Assembly (NCBI GenBank): GCA_002299495.1 | Contig: DBNZ01000113.1 | Coordinates: 561-16,767 of the forward strand | Length of the DNA: 16,207 nt | Direction: 5' to 3' | From: Methylococcaceae bacterium UBA659 | Lineage (GTDB): Bacteria > Pseudomonadota > Gammaproteobacteria > Methylococcales > Methylomonadaceae | Part shown: in pieces, positions 7,123 to 13,639 of the stretch | Position numbering within the stretch: position 1 is the stretch's first letter | Layout: each line of letters opens with the position of its first letter | Made by a program: the position numbers and the translations under genes | The notes under the pieces: generated by a model | What the model saw: only the letters and a program-made list of their open reading frames with translations | Told to the model about the DNA's origin: nothing | The model's database searches: none

Positions 7123-8177
7123 CAAAATATATCGTCAAGGCGGTCTTGCAGAGCACCGGCGTTACTTTGGTGCTTTTGCTCGCGTTGTTCAATCTTTTCA
7201 CGTTTAGCGACGAACTCGATGACATAGGCAAGGGCAGTTATGGCCTGGTCGAGGTGTTTTATTATTTGGCTTACACCTCGCCTACCACCCTATACCACTT
7301 GATGCCGGCGTCAGGATTGGTAGGCAGCTTGTTTGCGCTAGGGGCAATGGCCAACCATCAAGAAATCACGGCCATGAGGGCGGCGGGCCTGTCCATTTTT
7401 AGGATCATCAGATCAATTTTGGTGGCTGGCCTGATTATGGTGATGGTGGCCGCTTTAGTCGGCGAGGTGGTGGCGCCTAAGGCAGAGCAAAAAGCCCAAA
7501 TGATCAGGGCCTCTAGCCAAAAAGACCAAATACTGTTTCGGACCCGATATGGCCTTTGGTTGCGGGAAGGCAGACAATTTATCAACATCCGCAACATTGA
7601 CGATAATGGCGGCCTGTTCGATGTCAGTATCTATGAATTGGATGACACACAACGGCTTAAGGAGGTCATCCATGCCGATACAGCCATTTTTCAAGGGCAG
7701 CGGGGCTGGTTGTTACAACAAGTAAACCGTTCGGAAATTTCCACGCGGCAAATAAAAGCCAACAATACGCCGCAACAGTATTGGCTATCTTCCATTGAGC
7801 CTGACTTTTTTAAGATTGCGGTAGTCAACCCGAATAACTTGTCGCTCTATGACCTGGCCATGTATGTGGAATTTTTGAAAGACAATCACCAAAAATCCCA
7901 TCGTTATGAAATGGCCTTATGGGGGAGGATCGCTAATCCTTTGGTTATTTTCGCCATGCTGCTGGTATCGACCCCTTTTGTAATAGGGCTAAAGCGGGGC
8001 ATGGGGGTGGGCGCCAAAATTTTAATAGGGGCGGTGATTGGTCTTGGCTTTAACATTTTCGACATGACAGTGAGCCAAATCGGGTTAATTTATCATTTGA
8101 ATCCGGCCATCATGGCGTTTATTCCCAGTGTATTGATGTCGGTTTTAGCTTTTTCGGCAATAAGACGCCTAGGTTAG
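7110..8177 (+). CDS. lptG: LPS export ABC transporter permease LptG
   Basis: LptG is the second permease of the LptB2FG lipopolysaccharide exporter. The 355-aa product has the family N-terminus (a short amphipathic stretch, then the first membrane segment with LLALFNLFTFSDEL at about 23-36), the LYHLMPASGLVGSLFALG loop and helix (about 65-82), a periplasmic jellyroll (about 130-255) and C-terminal membrane helices with TPFVIGLKRGMGVGAKILIG. The start is a TTG at 7110 that overlaps the lptF end by 13 nt; no ATG or GTG gives a better family N-terminus, so coupled translation from a weak start codon is likely. LptF and LptG are needed in equal amounts, which fits the overlap. Confidence 0.94.
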   Translation: MDVLTKYIVKAVLQSTGVTLVLLLALFNLFTFSDELDDIGKGSYGLVEVFYYLAYTSPTTLYHLMPASGLVGSLFALGAMANHQEITAMRAAGLSIFRIIRSILVAGLIMVMVAALVGEVVAPKAEQKAQMIRASSQKDQILFRTRYGLWLREGRQFINIRNIDDNGGLFDVSIYELDDTQRLKEVIHADTAIFQGQRGWLLQQVNRSEISTRQIKANNTPQQYWLSSIEPDFFKIAVVNPNNLSLYDLAMYVEFLKDNHQKSHRYEMALWGRIANPLVIFAMLLVSTPFVIGLKRGMGVGAKILIGAVIGLGFNIFDMTVSQIGLIYHLNPAIMAFIPSVLMSVLAFSAIRRLG

Positions 8178-8296
8178 GTACTAAGACCCTCATCAGGTTA
8201 CCCATTAACTGGAGATTTGGACTGCGGATAAAAAGTCGTGAGTCCCAGCCGTGTAGGTCACATCAATATCAAAAAATCAATATCTAATCCTTATCT

Positions 8297-9583
8297 ATGT
8301 TAGTTCATCTTAAGACCCTAGGTTGCAGGCTTAATGAAGCCGAGTTAGAGACTTGGGCGCAGGGGTTCCAAAAATACGGCCATTCGATAACCAGGGATGC
8401 CGGGGCCGCGCATGTCATTGTGCTAAATTCCTGTGCCGTCACCCACGACGCCGCCCGCAAATCAAGGCAGTTAATCCGCCGCATCCACGGTCAGAACCCC
8501 AGCGCAAAATTAGTGGTAAGCGGTTGTTATGCCACGTTAAACCTGGATGAAGTGGAGCAAACCTTGGGGGTGGATTTGGTGATTGCCAACCCACACAAAC
8601 ACCAATTGGTCGAAAAAACCTTGTCGCAACTGGATTTTTCCAGTATGCCGATGTTTTCAGCCGAGCCGGGCGAGGTGTCGCTGTTTAGCCGGGGCCGGCA
8701 GCGGGCGTTTGTTAAAGTCCAGGACGGTTGCCGTTATCGCTGCACTTTTTGTATTGTCACGGTCGCAAGAGGCGAGGAAAAAAGCCGAGCCATTGCCGAT
8801 GTGATAGTGGAAATCAACGCGTTGCATCAACAGGGCGTTAACGAAGTGATCCTGACTGGCGTGCATTTAGGCGGTTATGGCAGCGACTTAGACGGCAACT
8901 TGTCTGATTTGGTCAGAACCGTTCTCAAGCAAACCGATGTCCCCCGCATCCGCTTAGGTTCGTTGGAACCTTGGGAATTCACCGATGACTTTTTTGAGCT
9001 GTTCCAAAATCCACGCTTAATGCCGCATTTGCATTTGCCTTTGCAAAGCGGCTCCGACAGTGTCTTACGGCGCATGGCGCGGCGCTGTAAAACCGGTGAG
9101 TTTGCCGCTATAGTCCAGCGCTTACGGGATTCTGTGGCAAATTTCAACATCACCACTGACATTATCGTCGGTTTTCCGGGTGAGACCGAACTGGAATGGC
9201 AAGAAAGCCTGGCTTTCATCAGGCAGATGGGTTTCGGCCATATCCATATTTTTTCCTATTCCAAACGGACGGGGACAAAAGCGGCCAGTTTGCCGGGCCA
9301 GGTTCCTGACATTATGAAAAAACAACGCAGTCAAGCATTGCATGCCTTGGCTGGCGAATTAAAACGACAATTTTTGCTGCGTAATATCGGCTCGGAATAT
9401 AAGGTATTATGGGAAGCCCAAAGTATGGCGCAAAATGAAAATGAAAAATTAGTCTTTGGTTATGCGCCCAATTATGTCCGGGTCGCATGTCGGGTTGACG
9501 CAGCGGCGGATTTGGAGAACCAAATCCTTAATGCCAGACTGACCTGTACCCAAGATGATTATTCGTTAGCGGAGCTACGGTAA
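8297..9583 (+). CDS. mtaB: tRNA (N6-L-threonylcarbamoyladenosine(37)-C2)-methylthiotransferase
   Basis: This radical-SAM enzyme adds a methylthio group to t6A37 of tRNAs, giving ms2t6A. The 428-aa product has the MiaB-type layout. An N-terminal UPF0004 domain carries three cluster cysteines (C10 in KTLGCRLNE, C46 in NSCAVT, C77 in SGCYA). The radical-SAM motif CxxxCxxC is at C145, C149 and C152 (CRYRCTFC). A TRAM-like tail begins at about 365. The KTLGCRLNEAE opening marks the MtaB/YqeV branch rather than MiaB or RimO. The ATG at 8297 lies 120 nt after the lptG stop; no strong Shine-Dalgarno site precedes it. It may be read through from lptFG, since no clear terminator lies between. Confidence 0.92.
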   Translation: MLVHLKTLGCRLNEAELETWAQGFQKYGHSITRDAGAAHVIVLNSCAVTHDAARKSRQLIRRIHGQNPSAKLVVSGCYATLNLDEVEQTLGVDLVIANPHKHQLVEKTLSQLDFSSMPMFSAEPGEVSLFSRGRQRAFVKVQDGCRYRCTFCIVTVARGEEKSRAIADVIVEINALHQQGVNEVILTGVHLGGYGSDLDGNLSDLVRTVLKQTDVPRIRLGSLEPWEFTDDFFELFQNPRLMPHLHLPLQSGSDSVLRRMARRCKTGEFAAIVQRLRDSVANFNITTDIIVGFPGETELEWQESLAFIRQMGFGHIHIFSYSKRTGTKAASLPGQVPDIMKKQRSQALHALAGELKRQFLLRNIGSEYKVLWEAQSMAQNENEKLVFGYAPNYVRVACRVDAAADLENQILNARLTCTQDDYSLAELR

Positions 9584-9639
9584 CAATAACAACTAATGGA
9601 CTGGGGTTTGCATACGCAGGCTCTAGCGGGGGCGATGTT

Positions 9640-11820
9640 ATGGTTGAACAGGGTAACCATTGTATTTCTGGCTATCACCCGTTAAAAAGGCTAAGGACCG
9701 CTTTGGCGATCGCAAGGGCGAGCGCCATCTTGAGCGCGTTGCAACGGGAGGCGGAAAGCACCGTTTCCCATGACCAAGCCAAACGGGTCACTTATTTGAC
9801 CGAACTGTTTTTGCGTATCCATCGGGATATGTTCCATGACTGGAAAGAACAAGCCACGGTCAGCCATCGTCCGGGTAACATGCCGGAGCCAGGTAAACGT
9901 AAGCGGTTCCGGGAAGTGGTCGAAAGTTTGGTGTTGGACGATGAAGAAAATAAGATCACGGCGATATTCGACAACAATGGCTTCGTCATGCATACCCGCA
10001 ATATTGCCGAACGCTTAAGCTTGTTTTATCAACAGATGCGGGTGATCCGGCCATTTGGCTATGGCAATCAAATCACATTGGATTTTTTTATGACCGCGCT
10101 GGGGGATTTGCCTGCTTTTAAGGCCGTTTATCCGTTGGGCATTGATTTTCGCCGCCTAGAACCTGGCGATCCGGCGGTGTTACACAACTTAGATAGCGAT
10201 GGCGACCAAGTGACCTGCGCTTTCCATCATGCGATGGATTCTACGCGCACCAAATATCTTCATAATACGGCCAATGGTTACGGCAGATGGCCTGAAAACA
10301 AAAAATTTTTGCTGGGCATTCCGTTTTTATCCCACCGCACCACTGACGGCATTGCTTGCCTGGTGACGGTAAATGGCGGTTTGGTGCCGTTAAACCAAAT
10401 AGACACGGAATTGTTCACCCCAGGCAAGCATTTCGCCGATTATCCTTTGGACATCGTCCGGTGCGCCATCGGCTATTTGCCGGGCACGGAGGCTTTAAGG
10501 GCAGCCGCTGACCAGGAAATTGACGGCATAACCACCGAGAATGGCCAAGCCCCGCTGTTTTGTTTGGACGTCAACATCCTGACCGGCTTACGGATGTCCA
10601 GCCATAATGAAGTGCTTGAACTGCTCAAGCAATGCGAGGGCGAAGCGGCGACCGTGTTTTCCTTGGCCGGCAATGAAGCGGTAAAAAATCGTTTATTGAA
10701 CGCTGCCGAGGGCGATAGCCGTTTACAAAGGGGGGTCGAAATCGCTTATCAAAGGCTTAAGCGCATAACCCAAAAGTTAGAAGATGCTAAGCGTGCGATA
10801 TTTTTGGGCAAATTTCCCGTTAGCCGGCCCAAGTTATTTATGGCGATGGGCGGTGCCGGTTCCGGAAAAACAGCGGTTGAAGAAATTGCCGCTGCCCAGT
10901 GCGGGGATAATTTTGTCATCGCCTCGCTGGATCAATTCCGGATGCTAAGCGATTTGTATGGTGTGTTGACCGCCGCCAGCCATCATAGCGATGACTATGT
11001 GTTTGTCGAACCGTTCGCCAATCGTTTGCGTGGCCTAGTCGCCAGCCATGCCAGGGAAAACCGGGTCAACATTTTGTATGATGGCACGGGCATACCTTAC
11101 AAGCCCCGTTATTCTGACCTAATTGACCAGTTCCACCAGGCCGATTTCCAGACCCAAATCACCGCCGTTGACGCCTTTATCGTAAAACCGGAAGGGCGTG
11201 AGGACGAATTGCCCCGCTCGGCGGTGATCAGCGGGGTAAAATTCCGTTTTGAAAAGACCGCTCGGGCCTTGCCGTGGGTGGTCACGGTCGATAAGCATAT
11301 CCGGGCGCCCACCTCGTTCCTGGCCGCCCTGCAACATAAGGCCCTAGATAAATTATCGCTATTTGCCAACGACGCGGAACGCGGCAAACAATATTTGGTA
11401 GCGGAAAGCTTTGCCTGTTCTGACGACGAGGTGCGCGCCTTGCAACGCCATCAGATCGCCGGATCCTTGCTGGAATATTTGCGGAACCTGATAGAAACCG
11501 GTGCAGGTTCGGCGCTGCGGAATCTGGCGGGCCATGACCCTGGCAAATTGGCTGAATTAATTGACAGAAATCCCGCGTTTAGCGAAGGCAATGTCGCCTA
11601 CCTAGTTTATCGCAGTAATATCACCAGCCGGGTGCTGGCCGTTTACAATGTCCGGCGTCTGGTTGATTTTTTTGAAAAAAGACAACTCAACCCGAATGCC
11701 TCGGGTGATCAAGGTTTGTTGCATAAGCCCGATAACCTGGCTTTCCATGTCGACCCGTCGGGCCAGCGGCCTTGGATCACCCGCTTGCAAGATTCCCCCC
11801 TAGAGCAAATAGCACACTGA
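9640..11820 (+). CDS. Fic-like / zeta-toxin-like P-loop kinase fusion protein
   Basis: The 726-aa protein has two recognisable parts. The C-terminal part, about 397-580, is a zeta-toxin-like ATPase: Walker A GGAGSGKT (404-411), SLDQFR (429-434; the Asp and Arg match the zeta catalytic region) and NILYDGTG (477-484). The N-terminal part resembles Fic: LFLRIHRDMF (57-66), a helix at about 120-135, then RPFGYGNQITL (137-147), which lines up with the Fic motif HPFx2GNGRx2R. In it the catalytic His is Arg137 and the final GNGR is GNQI, so ordinary AMPylation looks unlikely. Residues about 165-395 and 585-726 match nothing I recognise. Zeta toxins phosphorylate UDP-N-acetylglucosamine; a function here is unknown. 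No antitoxin-like gene lies upstream; the CYTH gene follows with a TGATG overlap. A GGGGGC stretch lies about 8 nt before the ATG. The zeta part is secure, the Fic part less so. Confidence 0.8.
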   Translation: MVEQGNHCISGYHPLKRLRTALAIARASAILSALQREAESTVSHDQAKRVTYLTELFLRIHRDMFHDWKEQATVSHRPGNMPEPGKRKRFREVVESLVLDDEENKITAIFDNNGFVMHTRNIAERLSLFYQQMRVIRPFGYGNQITLDFFMTALGDLPAFKAVYPLGIDFRRLEPGDPAVLHNLDSDGDQVTCAFHHAMDSTRTKYLHNTANGYGRWPENKKFLLGIPFLSHRTTDGIACLVTVNGGLVPLNQIDTELFTPGKHFADYPLDIVRCAIGYLPGTEALRAAADQEIDGITTENGQAPLFCLDVNILTGLRMSSHNEVLELLKQCEGEAATVFSLAGNEAVKNRLLNAAEGDSRLQRGVEIAYQRLKRITQKLEDAKRAIFLGKFPVSRPKLFMAMGGAGSGKTAVEEIAAAQCGDNFVIASLDQFRMLSDLYGVLTAASHHSDDYVFVEPFANRLRGLVASHARENRVNILYDGTGIPYKPRYSDLIDQFHQADFQTQITAVDAFIVKPEGREDELPRSAVISGVKFRFEKTARALPWVVTVDKHIRAPTSFLAALQHKALDKLSLFANDAERGKQYLVAESFACSDDEVRALQRHQIAGSLLEYLRNLIETGAGSALRNLAGHDPGKLAELIDRNPAFSEGNVAYLVYRSNITSRVLAVYNVRRLVDFFEKRQLNPNASGDQGLLHKPDNLAFHVDPSGQRPWITRLQDSPLEQIAH

Positions 11821-12314
11821 TGGCTGTCGAAATTGAACATAAATATTTATTGGCTAACGATAGTTGGCGCTTACAGGTTAGCCACACGGTTATCTATCGC
11901 CAGGGATACCTAAGCGCGCAGGCCCACATATCCATTAGGGTAAGGGTCAGTGACGAAAAGGCCTGGTTAAATATTAAAAGCGCGGTGATTGGAACCCATC
12001 GTCATGAATACGAATACGAAATTCCTCTGCCGGATGCCGAGGAAATTTTGCATGAACTTTGCCGTAAGCCCCTGATTGAAAAAAAACGCCATTTTGTCAT
12101 CGTAGACGGCTTTACCTGGGAAATAGACGAATTTTTTGGTGAGAACGAAGGCTTGATCGTGGCAGAAATAGAATTGGCAACCATAGGACAATCTTTTCCC
12201 GAGCCGGCTTGGCTAGGGCTCCAGGTGACAAACGATATGCGCTACTATAACAACAACTTGGCGCATTATCCCTATAGCCAATGGAGAGAAACCGAGGGCG
12301 GCAGCCCGGCATAA
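11820..12314 (+). CDS. CYTH domain protein (triphosphate tunnel metalloenzyme)
   Basis: CYTH/TTM enzymes bind triphosphate compounds in a charged beta-barrel tunnel with divalent metal; bacterial members hydrolyse inorganic triphosphate or, in a few cases, make cAMP. This 164-aa single-domain protein keeps the defining ExExK motif at residues 4-8 (EIEHK). It also keeps the paired basic residues of ISIRVRV, the acidic pair in HEYEYEIPL, and the late ID and AEIEL acids, so it looks catalytically complete. It resembles short stand-alone TTM proteins such as that of Nitrosomonas. Its ATG overlaps the TGA of the preceding gene by one base (TGATG), implying translational coupling with the Fic/zeta-like protein. 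A longer in-frame start at 11772 lies inside that gene and is unlikely. Confidence 0.88.
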   Translation: MAVEIEHKYLLANDSWRLQVSHTVIYRQGYLSAQAHISIRVRVSDEKAWLNIKSAVIGTHRHEYEYEIPLPDAEEILHELCRKPLIEKKRHFVIVDGFTWEIDEFFGENEGLIVAEIELATIGQSFPEPAWLGLQVTNDMRYYNNNLAHYPYSQWRETEGGSPA

Positions 12315-12362
12315 TTTTGGCCATCAACCGCCTGCGGATTATCTGACCGATACGGTAAGCAA

Positions 12363-12470
12363 ATGGAAGCCCGGTGGGTTCATGTCCGCAAGCTGCGCCA
12401 TTTGCTGGAGAACGCATTTCTGCATCTTAGAACGTGTGAGGAACTTGCAAAACGCATTAAAGCGATCTGA
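12363..12470 (+). pseudogene. Possible transposase C-terminal remnant
   Basis: A 35-codon open stretch (opening with MEARWVHVRK) has the look of a basic, helical protein end: HVRKLRHLLENAFLHL followed by CEELAKRIKAI and a stop. It is reminiscent of C-terminal tails of DDE transposases, but I cannot assign a family. It lies between the CYTH gene and an IS66-type remnant, which supports decayed mobile DNA. It may also be chance coding. Confidence 0.25.
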
Positions 12471-12475
12471 ATTAG

Positions 12476-12503
12476 GGCATTGTTAATTTGGCATTGTTAA
12501 TTT
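12476..12503. repeat. Perfect 14-bp tandem duplication
   Basis: GGCATTGTTAATTT occurs twice in direct contact (12476-12489 and 12490-12503) in an A+T-rich stretch. An 8-bp inverted match, TTAACAAT, lies at 12568-12575. It may be a replication-slippage or insertion scar beside the mobile-element remnants. Confidence 0.8.
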
Positions 12504-12567
12504 TAGATAGCTTTAATATTTTTTAGCCTTAGTATTCAATTAGATAAAAATCAAAAACGCTACATAT

Positions 12568-12828
12568 TTAACAATACCGCAAATTGGCCAGGGTGTTTAA
12601 CAGTGGTGACAGCTCAGCCAGGTCAATGGCTTGGAGCCTCATCTGAACACCGTTCACTAAGATAATGGTCAGCATAGCTTCGCGCGCAATCGACACCCCC
12701 GGCTGCAAACCACTTTGAACCAGCTCTTGTTTAGCAATCGGATCATAACGACACCTGCCATCACAGCGGTGAGCTATGACTAACGGCCTGGATAACGCTC
12801 TCTTTGTCTCTAACATGCAGGTGTTCAC
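12568..12828 (-). pseudogene. Internally deleted IS66-type tnpA remnant
   Basis: The 86-codon minus-strand frame (GTG at 12828, ATG alternative at 12816) joins two pieces of an IS66-family TnpA. Residues about 25-50 (RYDPIAKQELVQSGLQPGVS and the next few residues) match the helix-turn-helix start typical of that protein. Residues about 56-84 (ILVNGVQMRLQAIDLAELSP and beyond) match its C-terminal strand and helix. The central linker is missing: the helix-turn-helix breaks off at about residue 51 and runs straight into the C-terminal segment. The remainder of the element (tnpB, tnpC) and clear terminal inverted repeats are absent. It is most likely a decayed insertion sequence without activity; domestication as a small DNA-binding protein is less likely. 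Confidence 0.6.
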
Positions 12829-12952
12829 TTAGTTGAAGGTGGGCACCCTCTTCGACTGTTTCTGCTATCGATGACAGACGTGGTTAAATGAGCGTTTACC
12901 CTTTTTCACAAACCTGGCTGTCGATCTGGGCGAAGGATTGCCGATTAGACCT

Positions 12953-12973
12953 AAATGTTATAACATAACATTT
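12953..12973. promoter_or_regulatory. Zur box upstream of zur
   Basis: A perfect 21-bp palindrome around a 3-bp centre has the core ATGTTAT-AAC-ATAACAT (12955-12971), extended by AA on the left and TT on the right. It matches the known gammaproteobacterial Zur half-site GAAATGTTATA. It ends 21 nt before the zur ATG, and TATAAC inside it (12959-12964) could be the -10, with a weak -35 TTGCCG at 12938-12943. This implies autoregulation by zinc-bound Zur. Confidence 0.85.
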
Positions 12974-12994
12974 GTTCTATTTCGCCCTAAAGTT

Positions 12995-13510
12995 ATGGCT
13001 AAGCCAACCCACCCGCAACACAGTCCAACCCACCACGACCATCAACAATGCGTCGACAACGCGTTAGCCACTGCGGAACAGTTGTGTGCACAACGCGGAG
13101 TGCAACTAACCGCCATCCGCCATCAGGTATTGGAATTAATCTGGCAAAGCCACAAGGCAGTCAAGGCTTACGAACTACTGGACCGCTTTAAACCGATCAA
13201 TAGCACAGCCAAACCCACCACGATTTACCGCGCCTTGGATTTTTTGATGGCCCAGGGACTGGTGCATCGGGTCGAAAGCCTGAACGCCTTCATCGGTTGC
13301 CGTTGTTCAAACCATAACCACGAGCAGTTGCTATTGATTTGCAAACGTTGCCAAGAAGTGGAGGAACGCACCCCTGAAAAAGTCTTGACTGAATTGTCCT
13401 ACGAGTTAACCCAGGCAGGCTTCACCGCGCACAGCAAGTCCATTGAAATTCATGGCATTTGCCGCCGATGTTCGGAACAAGCGGTGCTGCTGCCCTCCCA
13501 GCCCAATTAA
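12995..13510 (+). CDS. zur: Fur family transcriptional repressor, zinc uptake regulator Zur
   Basis: Zur is a dimeric Fur-family repressor that, when loaded with zinc, shuts off zinc-uptake genes. The 171-aa product has a winged-helix domain (about 25-95) with the family pattern GVQLTAIRHQVLELIW, then PTTIYRALDFLMAQGLVHRV as recognition helix and wing. The dimerisation domain follows, with IGCRCSNHNHEQ, and the structural CxxC pairs in CKRC and CRRC. The His-rich N-terminus (HPQHSPTHHDHQQ) also resembles Zur more than Fur. I chose the ATG at 12995: it follows the Zur box, whereas the open frame upstream to 12938 runs through that operator. It is followed by a znuD-like receptor with its own Zur box, so the pair makes a local zinc regulon. 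The C-terminus ends near the usual length of E. coli Zur (171). Confidence 0.92.
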   Translation: MAKPTHPQHSPTHHDHQQCVDNALATAEQLCAQRGVQLTAIRHQVLELIWQSHKAVKAYELLDRFKPINSTAKPTTIYRALDFLMAQGLVHRVESLNAFIGCRCSNHNHEQLLLICKRCQEVEERTPEKVLTELSYELTQAGFTAHSKSIEIHGICRRCSEQAVLLPSQPN

Positions 13511-13544
13511 TTTATGTGGCGACCGCTGCCTTATCCCAGGTTTT

Positions 13545-13562
13545 AAATTTAAATTTAAATTT
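13545..13562. repeat. (AAATTT)3 tract
   Basis: Three exact AAATTT units sit just upstream of the znuD Zur box. The tract is self-complementary and very A+T-rich. It could act as an UP-like, bent promoter element, or be a slippage-prone hexanucleotide repeat. Confidence 0.7.
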
Positions 13563-13569
13563 CAATGAT

Positions 13570-13592
13570 GATATGTTATGTTATAACATCTC
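13570..13592. promoter_or_regulatory. Zur box upstream of the znuD-like gene
   Basis: The core ATGTTAT-GTT-ATAACAT (13573-13589) is the exact reverse complement of the core upstream of zur. Outer GA/TC bases also pair (13570-13571 with 13591-13592); one inner position does not. TATAAC (13582-13587) inside the box could be the -10. It ends 47 nt before the receptor ATG and predicts zinc-dependent repression by Zur. Confidence 0.85.
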
Positions 13593-13639
13593 AAAAACTG
13601 CCAAAATCCAAACACTCCATAAAAAAATCAGGTGTCACC

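Larger units (their letters stand above)
12315..12937. other. Intergenic region rich in mobile-element debris
   Basis: Between the CYTH gene and the zur promoter I see no intact gene. It contains the possible transposase tail, an A+T-rich stretch (about 12470-12570) with the 14-bp tandem duplication, and the IS66-type remnant. The last 100 bases (12830-12937) hold nothing I can name. No obvious terminator for the CYTH gene is visible. Confidence 0.6.

Noticed and set aside
12355..12360. GTAAGC, the usual first bases of IS66-family ends.
   Set aside because: No matching GCTTAC on the other side of the tnpA remnant, so an element boundary cannot be claimed.
12112..12417. 101-codon minus-strand frame over the end of the CYTH gene.
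   Set aside because: Mostly antisense to a well-supported CYTH gene and without family features.
12938..12994. Upstream extension of the zur frame with a TTG start.
   Set aside because: It would place the Zur box inside the coding sequence; the ATG at 12995 gives the normal family length.
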